From Thinopyrum elongatum (taxonomy: Eukaryota > Streptophyta > Magnoliopsida > Poales > Poaceae), in NCBI GenBank assembly GCA_011799875.1, contig CM022300.1:167231837-167295836 (forward strand): a stretch of DNA of 64,000 nucleotides. Direction: 5' to 3'. Positions within the stretch are counted from its first letter, which is position 1, and each line of letters begins with the position of its first letter. A model generated the notes under the pieces. That model saw nothing but the letters and a program-made list of their open reading frames with translations. It was not told the origin of the DNA and searched no databases. Of the stretch, positions 56,085 through 64,000 are shown piece by piece. The translations under genes were made by a program, and so were the position numbers.

Positions 56085-56414
56085 ATGGATCCTGAGCTGG
56101 GAGAGGTCACAGAGGAGGAGGGGGATGCCGTCGATGTGAGGGCTACAGTAGCAGAGCAGAGGAGGATGAGGAGGCGCAGACGCAGGCAGAGGGCACGACG
56201 TGCTGCCGAGGAGGAAGTAGAGGCAGAGTTCAACAGACACCTTGCCCGCGAGGTGATGGATACTTGGAACTCCAATGAACTCGAGCTACTTTTCCCAGAC
56301 GGCAGGGGAAGGAACCATATACAGATCATCAGTTGGGCTAGGGTGAGAGCAGCCACGGCTCCACATCCATCCACCAGGGTGAAATGGCGTCGTTTCTTTG
56401 ATCGTTATGACTGA
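56085..56414 (+). CDS. Small basic protein, unknown family
   Basis: 109 codons from the first ATG after module P1. An acidic start (MDPELGEVTEEEGD) is followed by a very Arg-rich helix (residues about 25-45) and a compact end, WARVRAATAPHPSTRVKWRRFFDRYD. The Arg block could be a nuclear-localisation or nucleic-acid-binding segment; this is an inference from composition. Good TATA and start context, and GC-rich against AT-rich flanks, favour a real exon. Confidence 0.5.
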   Translation: MDPELGEVTEEEGDAVDVRATVAEQRRMRRRRRRQRARRAAEEEVEAEFNRHLAREVMDTWNSNELELLFPDGRGRNHIQIISWARVRAATAPHPSTRVKWRRFFDRYD

Positions 56415-56534
56415 AGTACTGATTTTTTATGTTTTTAAGATTGTGTTGTGAGAGAGCAGATGGTTGAATGACTAAATGAATTCAACTATCTACATCTGAA
56501 TGAGTTGTTTTATCTACATATGTTTGGTATGTGC

Positions 56535-56833
56535 ACTTTGAACTGCTGCCGTATGTGCTCTCCAACAATTATTTTGAACTGCTGCTTTATCTGAAGTTGA
56601 ACTGTTTTGGGGTCAATGTTGTATGACTTGTATAATAACTATTTTCTACCAGCTGGCTGCCCACCTGCCTATTTATTATTTTATAATCTGTGAGTCTTCC
56701 TGGCTATAAATTCTATCCATCTATGTGTGGTGTGTGGCTCAGTCTCCCCCTCCTTTTTCTTCCTTCTTTCAGAATTAGATCTCGGTTCCTCCCTCTTCTC
56801 TCTGTTGTTTTCTTCCCTTTTCCTGTGTTTCCC
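56535..56833 (+). promoter_or_regulatory. Promoter module P2, diverged copy of P1
   Basis: Shares GCTGCCGTATGTG, GTTGTAT, TTTCTACCAGCTGGCTG and CCCACC blocks in the same order as P1. A TATA box (CTATAAAT) near 56,704 and a CT-rich leader follow. It carries extra TTGAACTG repeats. Confidence 0.55.
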
Positions 56834-57019
56834 ATGGAGGATTGTTCATGCGGATGTCTCGCAAAGATGGCGCGCATAGCTGATGGCTGTGTGCATGAAT
56901 CTTGTTTGGAGCTCACCGAGAGTCAGCGCCGTGGGCAACTTTTGTCGCTGCTGTACAGCAACCATGGGTTTCGTGCACCCTATGTTTGTCGCCTGACGGT
57001 TGGGGACTTCGAGGAATAA
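56834..57019 (+). CDS. Small Cys-containing protein or first exon of the B3 gene
   Basis: 61 codons, MEDCSCGCLAKMARIADGC, ending APYVCRLTVGDFEE. The last 12 residues look like the first strand of a B3 domain, and the rest of a B3 domain is encoded 400 bp downstream, so this could be exon 1 of one gene. No clean donor lies before the TAA; this is a problem for that reading. Confidence 0.45.
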   Translation: MEDCSCGCLAKMARIADGCVHESCLELTESQRRGQLLSLLYSNHGFRAPYVCRLTVGDFEE

Positions 57020-57423
57020 TGTGTATGTGTTTCTATTCTTTTTGTTTTCTTCTTTTTGTAGGTCTCATTTTGAATCCCATGGACTGAATCTATAGTTTAG
57101 TTTTATCAATAGTTTGTCTATAATTTTTATTTGGTTTTGTCAGAAGTGAACAGTAGGGATTTGTGTGTGTATTTGTTCATTACTTAACAGTATTTATCCA
57201 TTTTTGTATAATCCTTGTTCTATTTTTGTCAGATGTTTTACTATAGGGGTATTGATATGTATCTTTCTTCAGTTTAGTCAGGACATATGACTAGTTAGTT
57301 TGGTGTTTTTGTTTTGGTTCAGATATTGTTTTTCACTTTGTTATGCAACAGTTCCTAGATCTGTGCAAATATTCAGTTATGTCAGGTGTTCACTTTATTT
57401 TCTACTCCCATGCCCATTTGCAG
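57020..57423 (+). other. Probable intron, T-rich
   Basis: Very T-rich on the + strand, ending in a strong acceptor CCATTTGCAG at 57414-57423. Confidence 0.4.
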
Positions 57424-57666
57424 ATAATGTCACCCAGAATCAGGGTTGTTGCTTCTAGTTCGGGAATACTGAAGATGGAGACTTCAGACAAAAACGGGTA
57501 TCAGTTGATGGAAGTTGCCTACCACATTGACTTTGATGGTTGCATCAACCTAACTACTGGGTGGAAGGAGTTTGTGGCAGAGTCTGGAATTGAGGATGGA
57601 GATGTGGTTATGGTTATGTTCTCTAGGGAAGATGACTCTCTGACGTTCAGAATTTATGTGTTGTAG
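57424..57666 (+). CDS. B3 DNA-binding-domain fragment (REM-like)
   Basis: After the acceptor at 57423 the frame encodes about 80 residues, MSPRIRVVASSSGILKMETS to TFRIYVL and TAG. The pattern GCINLTTGWKEFVAESGIEDGDVVMVMF fits the second half of a plant B3 domain: the conserved Trp, the Phe-Val, and the Gly-Asp before a hydrophobic strand. The first B3 strands are absent from this exon, so by itself it would be an incomplete fold. B3 proteins bind DNA in the nucleus. It could be a captured gene fragment, a young pseudogene or the last exon of a small gene. Confidence 0.6.
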   Translation: MMSPRIRVVASSSGILKMETSDKNGYQLMEVAYHIDFDGCINLTTGWKEFVAESGIEDGDVVMVMFSREDDSLTFRIYVL

Positions 57667-58500
57667 GTTTAAATGTGGCAAATGACACTGGTTGTGAGAT
57701 TTGTGTGCGTTTGATTATGTTGCGGTATTTTTCTTTAAAACAATGCATGTGAGATGGTTGAATTCTATGTTATTACCAGATGGTTTGGAACAATTTGTTC
57801 GTATGTTATTGTATGCGCTATTCTTATTAATGTAATGCTTCCTATTTTGGCTCAAGCACAACTGTATTTTTTATATTTTTTATATTTGAATTGGAACAAT
57901 TATAGTTGAACTGATGCACATCCTTTGTTTTTACTGGGATTTTTTCATGTATATAGCTGGCACACGAAAAATATACGCTGATGATGGATGTAGGACCCCT
58001 TGGGTTTGAGTTTGTTGAACTTGCATGCTGTTAATGATAGTACTGAACTATTTTGGTTGTCAATGGCCAACCGCATTCGTTTGTTGTAGAGCATTTTTTC
58101 TTACTATTGACAGGAATTTAGAGCACAATTTATTTTTTTAGTTGAATAGTGATAGTTCTAGTATTTTTTTAAATAAAAATAATTTAATCTTTGCTGCACA
58201 ATACTAATTTTACATGAACCTTATGAATTTTAGTAGTTGAACTTTTTAAATATTTGTTTCTGAAATTTTTATTACAATCTTCTACGTTTAATTTTCAAAA
58301 AAAAGTATTTTTTGTTTAATTTTATTTTATTTTTTACAACGAACATGTGTTTGAACTTTTCTACATTCTTTTATTTGAACTGATTTCTTATGATGTTTTT
58401 TTTAATTATCTGCATTTCTTTCTTTTATTTGGTCGTGTGTGATCGGTTGGAATCTTGTAATGGGGCGAACTGTTGTATTGGGCCATCCCCCGGAGCCATT
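57667..58500. other. AT-rich stretch with recurring TTGAACT motif
   Basis: No coding frame. TTGAACT-like words recur near 57,906, 58,014, 58,245, 58,353 and 58,373, together with long T and A runs. Confidence 0.45.
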
Positions 58501-58506
58501 GTTTTC

Positions 58507-58608
58507 GGCCCAAATAGCTCGTCCGCGCGACTGTGCAGTGCCGTGTGCGCATGCGTTATACGTTTAGTCCCACCTCGCTAGCCGAGGGGGCTCTCGACCT
58601 GTTTATTA
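58507..58608 (+). promoter_or_regulatory. Monocot snRNA-type promoter (MSP, USE and TATA)
   Basis: GGCCCA at 58507-58512 fits the monocot-specific element RGCCCR, with another in reverse near 58,540. AGTCCCACCTCG at 58566-58577 matches the upstream sequence element of plant snRNA genes (RTCCCACATCG) with one change; TTTAGTCCCACCTCG is how I remember it from wheat U6 and U3 promoters. TTTATTA at 58602-58608 follows after 24 bases, the spacing typical of Pol III snRNA genes (Pol II types have about 34). Confidence 0.65.
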
Positions 58609-58629
58609 GCGTTGCCGAGGCTTACTGGT

Positions 58630-58820
58630 CGAACTCCTCTGAATACTTACCTGAGCACTTATACACGGCGCTCGCTCTCTGTCATGACCCGTGGGCCCTG
58701 GTTGGTTGGCCCCCGCAGTCTGGTTTACAATGGATTCGCCGGTGGTTTCGCTGTTGGCTTGAGTCCTAGCACCCACCTGCGATGGGCCGGCCTGTCCCTT
58801 GGGCGGTCAATATTTTTGAT
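58630..58820 (+). ncRNA. Candidate small nuclear RNA-like transcript, identity unknown
   Basis: If the promoter is active a start is expected around 58,630-58,643. ATACTTACCTG at 58643-58653 equals the first 11 bases of U1 snRNA, but the sequence diverges straight after. ATTTTTGA at 58812-58819 resembles an Sm site, and its T5 could also end a Pol III transcript. GC-rich complementary tracts lie in between. It is not U6, U3, 7SL or a full U1. It could be a U1-related pseudogene or a chance assembly. Confidence 0.35.
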
Positions 58821-58989
58821 TCTTAGCATTTTTTTCTTATAGTTTTTTATGATTTCTTTTGCCTAATATAAGCATTATTTTTTTATTTTAGTACTGAATG
58901 TTCTCCTCTGCTTGAACTGACATCTTTTTTATAGTGTTTTTCCCTCGCTTTCTCTTTGTTCTCATTTTTTTCAGCATTTTTTTTTGGAT
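58821..58989. other. T-rich stretch before the tandem array
   Basis: Long T runs on the + strand and one TTGAACTGA word near 58,912. No gene seen. Confidence 0.4.
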
Positions 58990-61900
58990 TTTTTATGAAC
59001 ATCTGGGTGAGATATATAGGACCGCACCGAGTGGCATAGTCGTACTGACACATTTTTTTGTATGGACTGAAGAACATCTTTTTTTAGGGGGTGTGTGTGC
59101 ATGGGGGTGGGAAACAAAATAACCGCACTGCGCATGTCAAACGAGCGCACCGACCACCCTCCCCCATCCCGGCGAGGCCGAGCCAGGAACGTGCCGTAGC
59201 AGGCAAAGATGCGGCGTGCCGTGGCGTCGCATGCGTAGTAGAGTCCGTAACATGACTTGCCCCATTATCTATCTTTTTAGGGCAAAAACCAGCACCGCAC
59301 CGAGGGGCATAGTCGTACTGACACATCTTCCTTGTATGGACTTGCCCCCATTATCTATCTGTTTAGGGGGAAAACCAGCACCGCACCGAGGGGCATATTT
59401 TTACTGACACATCTTCCTTGTATGGACTTGCCCCCATTATCTATCTTTTTAGGGGGAAAATCAGCACCACACCAAGGGGCATAGTTGTACTGACACATCT
59501 TCCCTTGTATGGACTTGCCCCCATTATCTATCTTAGGGGGTGTGGGTGCATGGGGGGGAACAGAATAACGGCACTGCGCCTGTCAAACGAGCACACTGCC
59601 GCGTTAGCACGAGGCCGAGCCGGGGGGGAGGGGGGTCGGGAGCCCCCCTCCCCAATCCCGGTGAGGCCGAGCCAGGAACGAGCCGTAACACGCGACGACG
59701 CGGCGTGCCGCGGTGTCGCATGCGGAGGCGAGTCCGTAACAAGACTTGCCCCATTATCTATCTTTTTAGGGTGTGTGGGTGCGTGGGGGGGGGGGAACGG
59801 AATAACCGCACTGCGAGAGGCCGAGCCGGGGGGGAGGGGGACCCCCCTCCCCCATCCCGGCGAGGCCGAGCCAGGAACGAGCCATAGCAGGAGACAACGC
59901 GGCATGCCGCGGCGTCGCATGCGGAGGCGAGTCCGTAACATGACTTGCCCCACTATCTATCTTTTTAGGGTGTGTGGGTGCGTGGGAGGGGGGGAAACAG
60001 AATTACCGCATTGCGCCTGTCAAATGAGCACACTGCCGCATTAGTGTGAGGCCGAGCCGGGGGAGGGGGCCATCCCGGCACGGGCGAGCCAGGAACGAGC
60101 CGTAGCAGGCGACGATGCGGCGTGCCGCGGCATCGTATGCGGAGGCGAGTCTGTAACATGACTTGCCCCATTATCTATCTTTTTAGGGGGAAAATCAGCA
60201 CCGCACCGAGGGGCATAGTTGTACTGACACGTCTTCCCTGTATGGACTTGCCCCCATTATCTATCTTTCTAGGGTGTGTGGGTGCGTGGGGGGGGGGGAA
60301 CGGAATAACCGCACTGCGCCTGTCAAACGAGCGCACTGCCGCTTTAGCGCGAGGCCGAGCCAGGGGGAGGGCGGTCGGGACCCCCCTCCCCCATCCCGGC
60401 GAGGCCGAGCCGGAACGAGCCGAAGCAGGCGACGACGCGGCCTGCCGCGGCGTCGCATGCGGAGGCGAGTCCGTAACATGACTTGCCACATTATCTATCT
60501 TTTTAGGGGAAAAACCAGCACCGCACCGAGGGGCATAGTTGTACTGGCACATCTTCCTTGTATGGACTTGCCCCCATTATCTATCTTTTTAGGGGGAAAA
60601 CCAGCACCGCACAGAGGGGCATAGTTGTGCTAACACATCTTCCTTGTATGGAATTGCCCCCATTATCTATCTTAGGGGGTGTGGGTGCATGGGGGGGGCA
60701 CAGAATAACCGCACTGCACCTGTCAAACGAGCGCACTGCCGCGTTAGCGCGAGGCCAAGCCAGGGGGAGGAGGGGTAACCCCCGTCTCCCCCATCCAGGC
60801 GAGGCCGAGCCAGGAATAAGCCGTAGCAGGTGACGATGCGGCGTGCCGCGGCGTCGCAAGTGGAGGCGAGTCCGTAACATGACTTGCCCCATTATCTACC
60901 TTTTTAGGGAAAAAACCAGCACCACACCGAGGGGCATAGTTGTAATGACACATCTTCCTTGTATGGACTTGCCCCCGTTATCTATCTTTTTAGGGTGTGT
61001 GGGTGCGTGCGGGGGGGGACCAGAATAACCGCACTGCGCCTGTCAAACGAGCGCACTGCCGCGTTAGCGCGAGGCCGAGCCGGGGGTAGGGGGTCAGGAC
61101 CCCCCTCCCCCATCCTGGTGAGACCGAGCCTGGAACGAGCCAAAGCAGGTAACGACGCGGCGTGCCGCGGCGTCGCATGCGGAGGCGAGTCCGTAACATG
61201 ACTTGCCCCATTATCTATCTTTTTAGGGGGAAAACCAGCACCGCACCGACGGGCATAGTTGTACTGACACATCTTCCTTGTATGGACTTGCCCCCATTAT
61301 CTATCTTTTTAGGGGGGAAACCAGCACCGCACCGAGGGGCATACTTGTACTGACACATCTTCCTTGTATGGACTTGCCCCCATTATCTATCTTACGGGGT
61401 GTGGGTGCATGGGGGGGGGGACAGAATAACCGCACTGCGCGTGTCAAACGAGTGCACTGCACCATTAGCGCGAGGCCGAGCCGGGGGGGAGGGGGTGTCG
61501 GGACCCCCCTCCCCCATCCCGGTGAGGCCGAGCCAGGAACGAGCCGTAGCAGGCGACAACGCGGCATGCCGCGACTTCGCATGCGGAGGCGGGTCCGTAA
61601 GATGACTTGCCACATTATCTATATTTTTATGGGAAAAACCAGCACCGCACCGAGGGGCATAGTTGTACTAACACATATTCCTTGTATAGACTTGCCCCCA
61701 TTATCTATCTTTTTAGGGGAAAAACCAGCAACGCACCGAGGGGCATAGTTGTACTGACACATCTTCCTTGTATGGACTTGCCCCCATTATCTATCTTTTT
61801 AGGGTGTGTGGGTGCGTGGGGGGGAACAGAATAACCGCACTGTGCCTGTCAAACGAGCGCACTGCCGCGTTAGGGCGAGGCAGAGCTCCCTCCCCCATCC

Positions 61901-63060
61901 CAGCGAGGCCGAGCCAGGAACGAGTCGTTGTAGGCGACGATGCGGCGTGCTGCGGCGTCGCATGCGGAGGCGAGTCCGTAACATGACTTGCCCCATTATC
62001 TTTCTTTTTAGGGGGAAAACCAGCACCGCACTGAGGGGCATAGTTGTACTGACACATCTTCCTTGTATGGACTTGCCCCCATTATCTATCTTTTTAGGGG
62101 TAAAACCAGCACCACACCTAGGGGCAAAGTTGTACTGACACATCTTCCTTGGATGGACTTGTCCCCATTATCTATCTTTTTAGGGTGTGTGGGTGCGTGG
62201 TGGGAAACAGAATAACCGCATTGCGCCTATCAAACGAGCGCACTGCCGTGTTAGCACGAGGCCGAGACGGGGGGAAGGGGGGTCGGGACCCCCCTCCCCC
62301 ATCCCGATGAGGCCGAGCCAGGAACGAGCCATAGCAGGTAAAGACGCGGCGTGCCGCGGCGTCTCATGCGGAGGCGAGTCCATAACATGACTTGCCCCAT
62401 TATCTATCTTTTTAGGGGAAAAACCAGCACCGCACCGAGGGGCATAGTTGTACTGACACATCTTATTGTATGGCCTTTCCCCCATTATCTATCTTTTTAG
62501 GGGGAAAACCAGCACCACACCGAGGGGCATAGTTGTACTGACACATCTTCCTTGTATGGACTTCCCCCATTATCTATCATAGGGGGTGTGGGTGCGTGGG
62601 GGGGTGGGGGAACAGAATAACGCGCACTGCGCCTGTCAAATGAGCGCACTGCCGCTTTAGCGCGAGGCCGAGCCGGGGGGAGGGGGGTCAGGACCCCCCC
62701 TCCCCCATTCCGGCGAGGCCGAGCCAGGAACGAGCCGTAGTAGGTGACGACGCGCCGTTCCGCGGCGTCGCATGCTGAGGCGAGTCCGTAACATGACTTG
62801 CCCCATTATCTATCATTTAGGGGATAAACCAGCACCGCACCGAGGGGCATAGTTGTACTGACACATCTTCCTTGTATGGACTTGCCCCCATTATCTATCG
62901 TTTTAGGGGGAAAACCAGCACCGCACCGAGGGGCATAGTTGTACTGACACATCTTCCCTTGTATGGACTTGCCCCCATTATCTTTCTTTTTAGGGGGAAA
63001 ACCAGCACCGCACCGAGTGGCATAGTTGTACTGACCATCTTTTTTGTTGTATTGATTGAT
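58990..63060 (+). repeat. Compound tandem array of A (about 86 bp) and B (about 190-235 bp) units
   Basis: Eleven B units start near 59,089, 59,534, 59,769, 59,969, 60,271, 60,676, 60,992, 61,395, 61,801, 62,184 and 62,582. Between them lie A units, about eighteen in all, mostly in the pattern B-A-A with a period near 400 bp. A contains CCAGCACCGCACCGAGGGGC and ends CCCCCATTATCTATC. B contains a G-rich/C-rich palindrome, CGCATGCGGAGGCGAGTCCG and the same end as A. Open frames of 60-200 codons through the array reflect the repeats and I do not regard them as genes. Confidence 0.92.
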
Positions 63061-63480
63061 GAACACACGGCGTCAGCAAGAAGCAGTTTTTGTCATACAC
63101 TGAGGTGGATATGTAACCTAACTTGCGTCATTTGGTGTCTGCATTGTATAATGTGCTGCGGCGTCATATGTGTACACGAGTGTGAGGATGTAAGTCCTTT
63201 ACATGAATTTGTGATTCAAAGCGTACCACCATTTTTTTTGTACTTTTCGTTATTTTTTTGAGAAATATTGTACTTAATTTTGTATAGTCTATGTAAGGTA
63301 TTTCAATTGTACTTTTTTATATTTTTTATTGTACCGTTATGAGGTCTTATTTTTACTTTAGCCATTCGTTTTCTCCCTCTATATATTTTTTTGCTATTGT
63401 ATTTAATTTTTGCTATTATTTTTAGTAACTGCCCTGAGATAGTGGGCTTTGGCCTTTTTCTTTTTCTTCCACGATCGTGG
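63061..63480. other. Unit-B relic and AT-rich stretch
   Basis: 63,140-63,195 (TGCTGCGGCGTCATATG, then GAGTGTGAGGATG) resembles the end of unit B in degenerate form. After that the sequence is T-rich without a coding frame. Confidence 0.5.
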
Positions 63481-63964
63481 GCTTTAGCCATCGGTTTTCT
63501 CCCACTCACCTTTTAACCTCTGCTCTCCCCCGTTCCCCTCCCCTCCCCTCCACAAATTGCTTCCTTCTTCGTTCCCCTCCTCTCCTCTTCTTGCATAGAA
63601 GTTGCTTCCCCTGTTTCGCCGCGGGAGCGTCGGCTGGTGGGTTGAACTCCAGGGGGAAGGTCTGTGTGCTCTGTTGGTTCCTTTGCTCTGCCCTCGACTC
63701 CCCTTGCGTCCCCTTCTGTACAGATTTTTCCAATATTTGTAATTTGTTGCTCTTGTGCTGTCTCAGGCTGGATTCGCTAGGGTTCCTTTGCTCTTGAACG
63801 AGCGGCTCGTGTGTCTGATACTGGATTCGGTGGTGGAGTTTGTTTTTGCTGGTAAGAGTTTTGCTTTGTTTGGTGTCCTTCGTTTCTGAAATAGGTAAGA
63901 ACCCTAAGTTTTGGTCATGTGTCTTGCAGTTCTGGTTCGGCAGATTTTAGGTCTGTAGATCTCA
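63481..63964 (+). promoter_or_regulatory. Promoter and leader of a gene starting at the right edge
   Basis: A strongly CT-rich tract (63,510-63,600) is typical of plant TATA-less promoters and 5' leaders. A donor TGGTAAGAG near 63,850 and an acceptor TGTGTCTTGCAG at 63,919-63,930 suggest a leader intron. Confidence 0.4.
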
Positions 63965-64000
63965 ATGGGTACATCATCCAGTCCAGACAAGTTCAATGCA
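63965..64000 (+). CDS. Start of an unidentified protein, cut by the window edge
   Basis: ATG at 63965 opens MGTSSSPDKFNA, the last 12 codons of the window. The leader-like sequence and splice acceptor before it support a start codon, but there is too little to name it. Confidence 0.35.
   Translation, partial: MGTSSSPDKFNA

Noticed and set aside
58630..58820. A normal U1 snRNA gene
   Set aside because: Only the first 11 bases match U1, and the loops and normal Sm region of U1 are not found.
58990..63060. Regular repeats that at first sight resemble a CRISPR array
   Set aside because: Repeat units are long, the sequences between them are also repeats and not unique spacers, there are no cas genes, and the setting is a plant genome.
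59216..63261. Many overlapping open frames of 60-200 codons with a repeating peptide (GKTSTAPRGIVVLTHLP type)
   Set aside because: They occur on both strands, follow the DNA repeat period and have no start or splice context. The low stop frequency comes from GC-rich repeat units.
55200..64000. A large DNA transposon (CACTA or Mutator) spanning the right region
   Set aside because: I looked for CACTA-type ends, long terminal inverted repeats and transposase motifs and saw none in the window. The right end is not available, so this stays open but unsupported.

Overview
The window is plant nuclear DNA, most likely from a Triticeae grass (wheat, Aegilops, barley or rye). I infer this from the dense nesting of large LTR retrotransposons, the monocot snRNA-type promoter signals near 58.5 kb (the upstream element matches the form I remember from wheat U6/U3 promoters), and the style of the accessory genes in the elements. 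Almost everything up to about 55.16 kb is transposable-element sequence. All family names are by eye, with no database search.

Layout, left to right. (1) 1-4009 and 26250-27586 are the two halves of a minus-strand Ty3/gypsy (Tat-like) element T0: 5' LTR 26681-27586, primer site, leader, and a spliced accessory gene on the opposite strand (1-3125). (2) A second Tat-lineage element T1 (4015-26244, + strand, CATTG target duplication) sits in the leader of T0. It has gag, protease, RT, an archaeal-type RNase H and integrase, all decayed. (3) T1 is split between RT and RNase H by a minus-strand non-autonomous element with 4.3-kb LTRs and a non-coding 3.2-kb core (9007-20785, GCTGC duplication), a LARD resembling the Sukkula type. 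(4) 27587-31976 is a + strand SIRE/Maximus-like copia fragment that has lost pol but keeps gag, an internal promoter and the start of an accessory gene. (5) 31977-55162 is a second copia fragment of the same kind on the minus strand, of which the accessory gene and 3' LTR remain. (6) Its LTR holds a third Tat-like element T2 (32959-42445, GTAGG duplication) with gag and protease but no RT or integrase, plus a spliced antisense gene with its own TATA box. (7) Its accessory gene is interrupted by an L1-clade LINE (44234-51279).

From about 55.2 kb the character changes. There are two diverged copies of a TATA promoter module, each followed by a short open frame, a B3 DNA-binding-domain fragment, a monocot snRNA-type promoter in front of an unrecognised sequence, a 4-kb GC-rich compound tandem array (about 86-bp A units and 190-235-bp B units), and at the edge the 5' end of an unidentified gene.

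No element here looks able to move by itself: T1 and the LINE carry stops and frameshifts, T2 and both copia fragments lack pol, and the LARD never had coding capacity. Nesting gives relative order (T0 before T1 before LARD; minus copia before T2 and before the LINE). LTR pairs of T1, T2 and the LARD all differ by about 6-7 percent by eye. The features I would look at first are the internal promoters of the copia accessory genes, the spliced antisense genes of the Tat elements, and the 55-63 kb region.
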